From NCBI RefSeq assembly GCF_029962835.1, contig NC_080582.1:76132177-76196176 (forward strand): a DNA stretch of 64,000 nt, given 5' to 3'. This DNA is from Magnolia sinica. Lineage: Eukaryota > Streptophyta > Magnoliopsida > Magnoliales > Magnoliaceae. This document shows, piece after piece, positions 49,701 to 61,700 of this stretch. The translations under genes and the position numbers were made by a program. Each line of letters begins with the position of its first letter. The stretch's first letter is position 1. The notes below the pieces were generated by a model. It was not told the origin of the DNA and searched no databases. It saw only the letters and a list, made by a program, of their open reading frames with translations.

Positions 49701-52700
49701 TCAATAACAACAAAGAAAGAATGAGAAAACAATGATCACAAGATGTTTAATCAATCTGAGTTCATTTATATCCTCATATTCCCTTGATTCTCAGATAGAT
49801 TATAATGAATAGGCACAATGAATGAAAGAGAAGGTAGTTTAATAGGAATTTTAGCAGTATTTCGACGCTTTTGATGTTCATTGCAAAGGCAGATGAGTTA
49901 TGCGAACTCAAAGCCCCTGATTCCGCAGTCTTAAGTTGCGCGGGTGCACAATTGAGGAAACGCTTGTGGGCCACATGGTGTTCTAGCAAAAGGGTTGTGT
50001 GCCCCACTGACCACCTAGTGCACAACAGGTATTGCCAATGCCTGGATTCTCTTGAAGTCTAAACCTTTCTCTCTCTTACGCTTTGATGTTGCTCTTTGAG
50101 GTTTTCCAAATTTCTGTCTAAATGAAGATGGAAGAGAGAGGTATTTATAGATCTCTCACGTATGTATAGATCATTCGTCTGAAGGTGAGAGTGCACAATC
50201 CAAGGTGGGAGCGCACAAGCTCCTTCAAACATGGAGCACACAACCCTTAAGAAGTGATGCAGGGAGCTTTCCTCAGGTGCACAACATTCTCCTTGAGAAG
50301 TGGCGCAGGAAGCCTGGCATTAGGACAAGATTCTACATGAAATGGCGCACAGACCTTGCTTCAGGACAGTGTTGCACAAGAAGTGGCACACAGGAAGCCT
50401 TGCTTTAGGACAATATTCCCATAGAAGTGGCGCACAGAGGTTGCATTAAGACAAGAGAGAGAAGTGGCGTTGTGTGTTGGGACGGGAGAGAAAGAAGGGA
50501 CGTTGTGCGTTGGTATCAGGACATGGCCCTTTGAAAGTGGCGCACAAAGGTTGTATTTGGACAAGGGTCCATTGGAAGTGGTGTACAAAGCAGGGTATTA
50601 GGACATGGGCGAGAAAGATATGACGCACAAAGCAGGGTATTAAGATAAAGGAGAAAGATATGGCGCACAAGGCAGGGTATTAAGACAAGGGAGAGAAATA
50701 CATGGAGCACAAGGCAGGGTATTAGGACATGGGTGAGAAAGATATGGTGCACAAAGCAGAGTATTAAGACAAGGGAGAGAGATATGACACACAAGGCAGG
50801 GTATTAAGACAAGGAGAGAGATATGGCGCACAAGGCAGTTGCGCACAAAGCAAGTCTTCAGGACGAGAGAGAGAGGTGGTGATGAGACAAAATCCCTTTG
50901 AAAGTGTGTTGTGCGCAAACCCTTTTGAGGGGTGTTGTGCGGACAATAGGTTGTGCGTCCATACTCCCTCCAGCGCACAACCCTTCTTCAAAGAGGGGCG
51001 GACGATCTCCACTTCCTTCTCCCCACTTTTCTCTCTCTCTTAAATGAAGAGTAAGTAGAGGTATTTATAGACTTCCCTTCCTTAAATAGTGGTGATCACC
51101 ACCACTTCCTCCTTTAAGACAACAACCAGCCTGCTTTCTTAAACAGTGGTGTTCACCAACTTCTTCCTTAAATAGTGGTGTTCAACCACTCCTTAATACA
51201 AGGCAATTTCCATTCCTCCTTAAGACAAAGCACAACCGTCCTTCATCCCAGGTGACGCCCATGCACTCCTCTATCCCAGACAACACCTGTGCACTCCTCT
51301 ATCCCAGACGACATCCATCCATTTTTCTATCAAATGACACCTGTCCATTCTTCCATATCAAATGACATCCGTCCATTCTTTTATCCTAGATTACATCCGT
51401 CCATTTTTCTATCCCAGATGAGATTTCCAGAGAGAGATGGAATATTTTTTGTCCTCAACAAATGCCTAACAAGTAGAAAGATGACACGACTACAAAAGAC
51501 AAAGTCATGTATTCCTTTTCATGTGAATGAATAAAAAGGGCGTAAATTTCCAAGCAAGGTTTCTTAAGCATATTAGGCATATTAAGATTGAGCACAACGT
51601 CGATGATTGTTGTCAAGCGTTGATGATTGCTGTCGAGCGTCGATGATTATATCGCCACACGCCAATGATTTTCGTCAAATTCGCCAAGTATCAATAGTTA
51701 TCACCAAAATTAGCAACTATCGCTGTCATCATCAATCGCCCATATGAGATTATTTTATTAAAATTACTATCATCGCCAAGCTGATGTACTATCTTAAACA
51801 TAATATGAGTATCTCAGAACATTATTAGCAGCGGCGAAATATCAATTATTGGTTCACCATTTTTGGCAGTGGAACAAAACTATATGGCCAACCACATATA
51901 AAGTTGACGACAACAATGGTAGCTTATCATTTAAGGCAGCCTAGCCAAGCCCTATACGGCCAACTACGCATAAGACCTATCATCATCGTCTATATATGAC
52001 AATAGTGAGCGCTTGAGCAGATATATGTAACAAGCTTCAATGACTCGAAGAGCCCGAAATCGGCGGTAAACTATAATTGCTCTTTGAGCCCAAGTCTTGT
52101 CCAGTCAAGTTGTGTACAGTTTAGTCTAGTTTAGTCAGGTCAAGTTCAGTCTTGTCCAGTCAAGGTGTGGTTAGTCAAAGTGCACTAGCTCCATTATTCA
52201 AAAGCTTAAACTATGCGTAGCATCAAAATGCTACAAAAATACATGATAATCTATTTACTTTAGATACGCTCAAATATGCAATTTCCTGATGAAAATTTCA
52301 AATATTGATCAAACAATATACAAAAATGCATTTCTGTTGAATCAGGTTTAATTTACAGCAACAGCAAATGCCTTCAAAATATTGGCAGTTTTCTATTCAA
52401 AAGTTCAAATCTTCAAGATTAACTACTAGTCTTCAACTACAATATATTTATTCCTCTGACAAGAGCTGCAAGGTCCTTCTGTCTCTTGCCTATTTGATGA
52501 TGAAGAAATATTATCTCACAAAATTCTCAAAGGCGAGAAAGAATAAGCTAGCAAATAATTATCATTCTCTTCTGGACCATCTAAAGATTCAGATATATTC
52601 TTTGGATTCTTTAAAAGGAGCATCGAGGGTTATTCATCCTTCAAGAGTATCAGCAGACTTTATTTTCTTGAATATTATCTTCCGAAGAGATCCTTATACA

Positions 52701-55700
52701 AAGTTGACTTGGAAAGAGGGCATGATCTATTTCTTCAAAGTAATTTATGCCTTGGTCTTTCTGATAATTTCTTATGCGTGGCAGAGGGATCCATATGGTA
52801 TAATCTACTAAGCAATAATCGTGCGCTAAGTAGTATTGATGATCTCATCAACGCACTCAACTATAAGAAGCATGAGCTGAATAATTATAGCCGATGAAGC
52901 ATGATCCAATGTGAACGTTCAAAAATGGTTTTTATATCAAGGCCCAGTTATATGGTCCGATGCTACAACTTCTTACTGTTCTAGTAATGACATCGCAAGT
53001 CTCCGAGTATTTGACCCGATGAAGACAAGGAACAAATGATTATCAAAAGTGATAGAATCATCATCAGTAACTTCTATGGCCTTCGGAAAGCTATTAAATG
53101 GAATTGAGAGAAGTCTTATCTATTTTTCTGAATCAGCAAAGGTTCAGGAAAAATATATTCCTAGTCACCCCATAAAGAAATGCCAAGGAGCACAAATTAG
53201 AAGAGATTCAGCGATTGAACCTCTAGAGTCGGAAATGACATCTCCAAAAGCACGATATATAGTGAAGCATGATGACGAGCACAATAAAGGGATAATTAAA
53301 TCATTATCATATTGCAAATATTATAATCATTCCAGAAGTTTTCAATATAATTTCAAAAATATATGTACTTCATAAAAAATTATAATATCTTGAAATACTA
53401 ATTCCGATTAATTTGGCAGGAAAGATTACCATTTGAAAGCTTAGGTTATGCAGACCATGATTAAAGGAGACAATCGAAAAAAAAAAAAAAGTTGTTGCAG
53501 CAGGAGCAGTGCTAAAGAACAATTCTCTAGATGCAAAGTTCAAAGAAAGAGCTGCAGGAATTAATCAAAAACATTGTTGCAGCAATAACAGCATTGCAAG
53601 AAAGTTCTTTGGCCAAGATACTCAAAGATGAAGCTATCACATCTATTACAGTGACAAGTTTCGATGAAAAGAGAATTTATCCTCTCTATTAAAGCATCTG
53701 CTCGACACTGCTGGTTGGGGGCATTCAATCTTCTGGTCGAGTATGATCATTCAGTCTTCCGTTCGAGCATGATCATCCAGTCATCCTTTAGTCACAATTC
53801 ATTCGGTTCTTCAGTCAGGCGATTCTTCTTCGTTAATGCGACTACATTTCAAGAAGAATCCTTCTCTGACGTGAAGGGATTTTTGTGTAGAAGAGGATCG
53901 ATCCTCCATTTGATCTCATAATTCAATCAAAGAAGGATTGAGGGTGCATCTGTTGAGGCACAAAAAATATTCTATTTCTCTCTCTAGAAATCTCATCTGG
54001 GATAGAAGAATGGACGGATGTAATCTGAGATAGAAGAATGGATGGATGTCATTTGATCTGGAAGAATGGACGGGTGTCATTTGATAGGAGAATGGATGGA
54101 CGTCGTCTGGGACAGAGAAGTGCACGAGTGTTGTCTGGGATAGAGGAGTGCATGGCGTCACCTGGGATGAAGGACGGCTGCACTTTGTCTTAAGGAAAGG
54201 AGGAACAGAAGTTGCCTTGTATTAAAGGAGTGGTTGAACACCACTATTTAAGGAAGAAGTTGGTGAACACTACTGTTTAAGAAAGTAGGCTAGTTGTTGT
54301 CTTAAGGGAGGAAGTGGTGGTGATCACCACTATTTAAGGAAGGGAAGTCTATAAATACCCCTGCTTACTCCTCATTTAAGAGAGAGAAAAGTGGGGAGAA
54401 GGAAGTGGAGATCGTCTGCCCCTCCTCTTTAAAGAAGGGTTGTGCGCTGGAGGGAGTATGGGCCCATAACCTATTGTCCGCACAACACCCCTCAAAAGGG
54501 TTTGCGCACAATGTCCTTCAAGAGGACTTGCGCACAACACACTTTTAAAGGGATTGTGTCCTAACGCCACCTCTCTCTCTCTGTTGTCCTGAAGACTTGC
54601 TTTGTGCGCAATTACCTTGTGCGCCATATCTTTCTCTCCCTTGTCTTAATACCCTGCCCTGTGCACCATATCTTTCTTCCCTTATCTTGATACCCTGTTT
54701 TGTGCGCCATATCTTTCTCACCCATGTCCTAATACCCTGCCTTGTGCGCCATATCTTTCTCTCCCTTGTCTTAATACCCTGCCTTGTGCACCATATCTCT
54801 CTCCCTTGTCTTAATACCCTGCTTCGTGCACCATATCTTTCTCACTCATGTCCTAATACCCTGCTTTGTGCGCCACTTTCAATGAACCCTTGTCCAAATA
54901 CAACCTTTGTGCGCCACTTTCAAAGGGCCATGTCCTGATACCAGCGCACAACGTCCCTTCTTTCTCTCCCTTGTCCCAGCACACAACGCCACTTCTCTCT
55001 CTCATCTTAATGCAACCTCTGTGCGCCACTTCTATGGGAATATTGTCCTGAAGCAAGGCTTCCTGTGTGCCACTTCTTGTGCAACACTGTCCTGAAGCAA
55101 GGTCTATGCGCCATTTCATGTGGAATCTTGTCCTAATGCCAAGCTTCTTGCGCCACTTCTCAAGGAGAATGTTGTGCACCTGAGGAAAGCTCCCTGCATC
55201 ACTTCTCAAGAGACTTGTGTGCATCACTTCTTAAGGGTTGTGCGCTCCCACCCTGGCTAATGTTATGTGTTCCCACCTTGGATTGTGCAGTCTCACCTTT
55301 AGATGAATGATCTATACATACGTGAGAGATCTATACATACTTCTCTCTTTCATCTTCATTTAGACAGAAATTTGGAGAACCTCAAAGAGCAACATCAGAG
55401 CGTAAGAGAGAGAAAGGTTCAGACTTCAAGAGAATCCAGGCATTGGCCATACCTGTTGTGCACTAGGTGGTCAGTAGGGTGCACAACCCTTCTGCTGGAA
55501 CACCATGTGGCCCACAAACATTTCCTCAATTGTGCACCCGCGCAACTCAAGACTGCGGAATCAGGGGCTTTGAGTTCGCATAACTCATCTGCCTTTGCAA
55601 TGAACATCAAAAGCGTCGAAATATTGCTAAAATTCCTATTAAACTACCTTCTCTTTCATTCATTGTGCCTATTCATTATAATCTATCTGAGAATCAAGGG

Positions 55701-58700
55701 AATATGAGGATATAAATGAACTCAGACTGATTAAACATCTTGTGATCATTGTTTTCTCATTCTTTCTTTGTTGTTATTGAATATTTCCCCAAATCAAATG
55801 CATTTGTTTCTTGTCAAAACAATTCCATAATGGTAACGGTGGCGTAACCCATAACGGCTGTTACAACCCCCCCCCCCCCCTTCGGTATCGGCCATTACGT
55901 CTCTCTCTCTCTCTCTCTCTCTCTAAAAAATTGTTATAGGACCATTACCATTACAACCTATTTTTTCTACAATAACTGTTACGGCAGTTTCAACCCTCTA
56001 ATGCATAACAGTTATGACCGTTACCGTTACATAACCGATTTTAAATACCATGGTCATTGACCCATGTTTAACACTTGATCTAGCAACCACGTTCTGTTTT
56101 TTAGTTTTCCAAGTAACCACATTACTGCCTAGGAAAGTGCAATAACCCATAGTTGGCCTTCTATCATGTCTTGACTCTACATAATATGTATCTGAATGAC
56201 CAATTGCTTGAAGATGATCATGAACTCTGTATAAGATACTCTTCCTATGTGAACATTTCAAATACCTAAGAATCCTCATGACTGTTGCTAAATGTGGTGC
56301 CTTCGGACTTTGCATGAATTGATTTTGCCATACTGATTGAGAAGGCAATATCCGCCCTGGTGATGGTCAAATAGATGAGTTTGCTAACAAGTCTCTTGTG
56401 CATACTACATACTAAGGTTTCCTAATAATTCTCCTTTCTCAGGTGGAAGTTTGAGATAAGGGTTTATTGATGTATCAACCGGTTTGGCACCCAACACCCC
56501 TGTCTCTTCCAACAAGTCACAAACATAACTTTTTCTTAAAGAAATTTATTCCCTACTCAATGCCTAGAAAATATCAAGGAAGACTAAGATCTTTAATTTG
56601 AAATTAAGTTTGAAGATATGACTTTAGTTTTTTCAACACCCTCAAGTCATCAGCTGCCACTATAATATCATCCACATACACAACAAGAATAATGTAGAAC
56701 GAGATAGAATGCTTTAAGAAAACTAAGTAATTTACTTTACTCATTTTTAATCCAAACGATACAACCACGCTACTAAAATTTTCAATTTAGACCTGTGGTG
56801 ATTGCTTCAACCCGTATATAGATTTGTTCAACCTGTAGATGACTCTCCCTGAGCAACATACCAAAGAGGTTGCTCCATGTAGACTTCTTGTAGATCTCCA
56901 TGCAGGAATGTGTTCTTCACATCCAGTTGAAAGAGAGGCCAATCATGATTTGCAACTAGTGATATAATAACCCAAACCGATTCAAACTTAGCCACTGGTG
57001 ATATATATATATATGAAAGGAAAGCGTATCCAGATAATCTAATTCATAAATCTGAGTATACCCCTTGGTAAACAACCTGGCTTTGTATCGATCTATTAAC
57101 GCATCTACAATTGACTAGAGTCTTACCTGAGGTAAGATCAATCAGCTTCCAAGTATCATTGGAGTACATGACTTCCATCTCTTCATCAATAGCTTATTTC
57201 CAATTTTCATTCAACAATGCCTCCTGGATTAACTTAGGAATGGGTACAACAGACAAGGTAAGGGAAAAATTATAAAAAATTGTGGATAAATGGGAAAAGG
57301 TAACAATGATAGAAGGACTAAAAACCTCAGTAGGCACAATAATCGAATGAGTGTGTCGAAGATGAATAGTCTGTAATGCCTAGTCTTTTCTCATTTTTCT
57401 GTAATAAGTCTACTTGAAATCCTTTTGAAATCTGAGGTGACAATGGTATCTTGACATCAAATTCTGAAGGAAATACACTTGGCGGGAGAGCTTCCACAAA
57501 TGGGCAGTGACAACACACACAGATGTAGCATTAACAACACACTCATTTTTTAACGGAGAATGGAACGTTTTCAAGGAAGTTAATATCAATAGTCACAAAA
57601 TTGTTCTTAAGAGTGGAAGAAGAGCACCGATAACCCTTTTGAGTATGAGAATATCCTAGAAAAATATACTTATCTGAATGAGATAAAAGTTTATCTTGAC
57701 CTAACTCAAATATAAGCAAAGCAAGTACAAAAAAAAACTTTGGGAGGAACAAGAAAAATTAGTTGATTATGAAACAATAGAGAGTGTTGTTTTATCATCT
57801 AAAATCGATGAAGGCATCCTATTGATTAAATTACATAAAGTAAGAATTGCGTTACCCCAAAAGATCTGCAAAACATTGATTTCTAGTAATAAGGTTCAAG
57901 TAACTTCCCCCGGATGTCTATTCTTGCGCTCAACCACCACATTTTTGTTAAGCTTTATAAAGCATCAAAGGTATGACGAATAATACCCTAACTTTCTAAA
58001 TAAGTTTGGAAATCTTGAGAAACGAATGTCAAGACATTATCTTACTTGAATATACCCAATTTCGCAGAAAATTGATTCTTTATTTCATTATAAAAAATTT
58101 GAAATACACAGAAGACTTTCGACCTATGCTTTGTTAGATATAATCATGTCATCCTAAAGTAATCATCAAGAAAGAAAACAAACTAGGGACTTTAGCCGGT
58201 CCCCACACATTACTATGAACTAATTTTAATGGAACATCACCTCTTGAATCAATTCTAGATGGAAAAAAGAACTCTATGATGTTTGCTCATCTCGCATGCT
58301 TCGTACTCCAAATTTGCCACCATAGGAAGTGATGGGATGAGAGTTTCTAGATTTGGAAAGACGAATGTCTCAAATGACGATGCCATTGAATTGTCGAATC
58401 CACAAGAAGCACTGCCGCATTTACCAATTCCCTTTCCAAGTAGTGCAAGCCGTTCTTCTCACGACCTCCACCAATTGTCCTACCCATCTTGAGGTTCTAA
58501 AACACACAAAAAGGACACAGAACAATTCAAATATCGTATTAGTTTACTAATAAATAAAATGCTAAATAGAAACTTGGGTGCATATAGAATTTGACGACAT
58601 GGAGATTGATGCATTAGGCCAAGCAGTACCAAATCTAATGACACTAGATGATGTACCATAAGCTAAAGTAACCAACGTATTTGATGAAACACACTTAATG

Positions 58701-61700
58701 TAAGAAATGAGACTGTGGTTACTAAGATATATGGTCGGACGGCCTAAAGTCGATGATCCAAGAGGAAGTAGAAGATGACAAGAGACATCTTTGCCTGATT
58801 TAGCCAAAGTGGTTGTAGAGCCACTAAAAGATTTATTTTTATTTTTTAAAAATGTGCATATTCATCCCATAATAGTGAAATATTGATCAAATCATTACCA
58901 GGATTAGATGAAGGAAGATTGGGGGGGCTACCATTGGAAGAAGCATCCTCTGCCATAAGGGCTTGATTAGTCGTTGGGGGTTTTCCATGAAGATCCCAAC
59001 AAAAGTCTATGGTCTGATTTGTCAGGCCACAATGAGTACATATACAGTCTCCTTGACCACTACGACCACCTCTACCTCTCCCTAGGAATTCTACCACCTC
59101 TGTCACCATGGAGTGCACCACGCCCAACACGTATACTATGGACTCCACAAACTAGAATAACCGGACGAAGAGGCTAATGTAGTTTTATTAGATGCATTAA
59201 TTTAAATATTGCCAAATTTATTTGCTAAAGAGACTCTCTAAAGCCTTGCATAAACCTCTACCATTGAAGAAATGAAAGCTTTTCCCAAAATCTAATCATT
59301 TGCCAATTGATACTATTTTAGCAGTCCAGATAGAAGTTTCACTACTTTCATAACTTCTCACTGCTTCTTCATGAGTGTGACATCTGAGATAATGAGATGA
59401 TAAATGAAAAGCTCTTCCCACATTCTAGTCAGTTTTGCAAAGTACTCATCAAGGAACTTATCCCCTATTTAGAAGAGAAGATCTGCTCATATAATTGATA
59501 TGCCTAAGAAATATTTTGTTCTGAGGAGTACATCTTCCTCACAGTATCTCAACATGTTTAAAAACGCCAAATTAGAACTCACCTTAAGACTTTCATTCCA
59601 CAACCAAGATCGAATCTGGGCATCCTCACCCATCCATTGTTTGTATCTAGGATCAGATTCCTCTGGTATAGGATCTGTGAGGTACTTTTCTTTTTTCGCC
59701 GGCTCAGAGGAATACCTCAACGGACTTGGCCCATAGAAGATAATTCTTTCCATTCACGTCATAGAAGTAATTGACGGATTGAAGGAGGATCTTTGCATTT
59801 CCCCAAGAGATGAAGAACCAACAACTACACTTTTAGATTCCATAGCCACTCCACGATCAATTTACTTCAACACCAATGGAAAACGCTGAAGTGAATGGAA
59901 AGAATCTGACTCAATGGGCTTTCAAGCAGGCCTAATTCCGTCTTTTTTCAGACATCATTTAATACCTGGAAAGTGAAAAAATCTAACTGCTACGATAGGA
60001 AAACTTGCTGGACAGGTCATGCTATCTAATTAACTGCTACTATAAAAAAAACATGCACCTGTGGACCAACGGACATACTAGACCACTCATGGGGGATCAG
60101 TAATTAATCAGACAGTATGTGGGGTCCAGTTCACTGTTCAGATAGATGGTGGATCCCACATCATTTGTTGGTAGATAGTGGGGCCCAATCCTTGCCTGCA
60201 TCAGGTCACTACCATTTAAAACAGTGCATTGAATGCACACCATGGTCAGCCTTGCTAAATAATTATTGATCTCAGCATGCCATTTCGCAACCTATAATTC
60301 TCATTGGCATAGGTTTAAAACATAGTTACCTTTTTTTAAAATATTTTTCATTCTCTTGATCTCATTAATAGGTACAACATTGATTCTCATGATTATTCCG
60401 TGCGGTTGAAAGCTGCCCAGAAATTTCTCAAAGATGGAGACAAGGTCACTGAGAACTTTCCCACATAATTGAACACCAAACTTTAGTCTCAACTCTTTTT
60501 TATTTGATAACTATTAAGGCTGAAATTCTCAAGCAAATTCCTGCAGGTTAAGGTCATAGTGAACCTGAAGGGCCGTGAAAACGAGTTCAGGAATATTGCC
60601 ATCGAACTTATCAAACGGTTTCAGAATGAAGTTGGGGAGGTATGCAATTTGGTAGTATTATGGATATTGCTTAGTGATGCTTCATTATTCAGTTTTCTAA
60701 CATTGGTTTGATCTCAAAATTGTTAGTGTTCATTATTCGTGATGTTACCTGTGAATTTTATTTTTTTTAAATGGTACTCGTGAAACTTTGATGAGTATAT
60801 AAACCGTAAAAGCCTTCACATGATTCAATGGGTTGACATATTGCCATTGTTTGATATGATTATTGGGTTCATGCTTCTACGGCTGGTCTGAAAAAGTGTA
60901 GTAAATATTCAAAAGGTGCATGGAAACATGAAAAATTGAAGTAATCATTGTCGTTGTTGTCGTCATCATCATCATTGCCATCATCATTACCATACTTTTG
61001 TGGCAGCTATTTGGGTTGAGCTTCATGATTGTCTGAGAAAACTTTGATGCGAGATGGCCACCCAACATCAGCTGTCCTTCGTCTGGGCTGGGGACCAGCT
61101 GGCACATTGCCACCAAGAGGAAAATTGAAGTAGATAGCTAAGCAAAAATGCTAGACTACTATTTCCAACATTTTTTTAACTGTGGGGAGTCATTCATCAT
61201 ATATGTGGCATGAATGTAACTCAAGCCAGGCAGTTGAGATCGCCAGCCCCTTTGTGGAATTTGCACTGCCGATCTTTCTCCTTTTACCAGTTATTTTATG
61301 GACACCAATCAGGACATGCTCCATCTACATTTGGGCCCATGATTTGGACAGTCTTGATTAACACACATATATGTTACAGTGTACAACTCGCCGCCATTCC
61401 AAAAATGGTGGAAAAAACTACACGATAGTCTCTTGACTCTCATGCATGAAAGATTCACCCAAGTAAGTGCTTCTTACAATTCTTCTCGGTAAGGAAATCC
61501 TCTTGCATGCTAGCATGTGAAGTCAACAAAATGGAACAAATAAAAGTTTGTAGATGCGGGAAATGTAGTGCTTTTTACACATCTTCTCGGTAAGGAAATG
61601 CTCATGCATGTTAGCATGTGTAATCAACAAAATGGAACAAATAAAAGTTCGTAGATGCAGGAAATGTAGTGCTTTTTACACAATGCTCATGCATGTTAGC

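Larger units (their letters stand above)
49660..55821. mobile_element. 6.16-kb element with 1.8-kb inverted arms
   Basis: Left arm 49660-51465 and right arm 53946-55821 are inverted copies, over 90% alike by eye, around a 2.48-kb centre. Outer ends: TGTTTCGACAAGAAACAAAT at the left and the inverse GTTTCTTGTCAAAACA at the right. Flanks GTTCC (49655-49659) and ATTCC (55822-55826) could be a 5-bp target duplication with one change. Each arm read inwards to outwards begins TGTTGAGG and ends in CA, holds a TATAAATA box, and otherwise looks like a long LTR; but the two are inverted, not direct. Candidate explanations: a foldback-type DNA transposon with minisatellite arms, or an LTR element rearranged so that one end is inverted. 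No transposase, integrase or reverse transcriptase was recognised inside. Confidence 0.8.
49650..56054. mobile_element. GTTACCGTTAC-rich small repeat, itself split
   Basis: The right part, 55827-56054, is rich in GGTAACGGT / ACCGTTACCGTTACATAAC words and ends TTTTAAATACCATGG. It includes a C run (55869-55880) and (TC)n (55902-55922). The left part is only 49650-49659. CATTGAC stands on both sides (49643-49649 and 56055-56061), within an 8-9 bp near-match, as a target duplication would. The reading that this repeat first split the copia element, then was split by the inverted-arm element, is an inference. Confidence 0.5.
49300..59860 (-). mobile_element. Ty1/copia fossil, minus strand, split by nested insertions
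   Basis: Left remnant 49300-49645: end of RNase H (MAHTICELIWLKSFLEEL, VHITNNPVFHERMKQTEV). Right remnant 56060-59860: RNase H start and reverse transcriptase (56060-57130; MRILRYLKCSHR and NVVTWKTKKQNVVARSS), integrase end (about 57543-57752; SDKYIFLGYSHTQKGYR), integrase core down to about 58280, a CCHC zinc knuckle near 59030, and gag to about 59851. The order matches copia on the minus strand, opposite to the host gene. LTRs are not recognisable. The coding part is heavily decayed, with well over ten breaks, and looks clearly older than the element at 7998-12948. The insertion point of the nested elements lies within RNase H. Confidence 0.82.

Noticed and set aside
50270-50860. CRISPR-like repeat array
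   Set aside because: The units are contiguous and degenerate, with no constant repeat separated by unique spacers, and the DNA is a plant nuclear genome.
51466-53945. Transposase, integrase or reverse transcriptase in the centre of the inverted-arm element
   Set aside because: I looked for the usual motifs on both strands and found none that I could defend.
50446-54938. Long frames in the arms coding for Cys/Leu/Pro-rich repeats such as CAPYLSLPCLN
   Set aside because: They arise from the minisatellite, whose units of 42 or 48 bases keep a frame open by arithmetic. They exist on the inverse strand in each arm and show no other coding signs.
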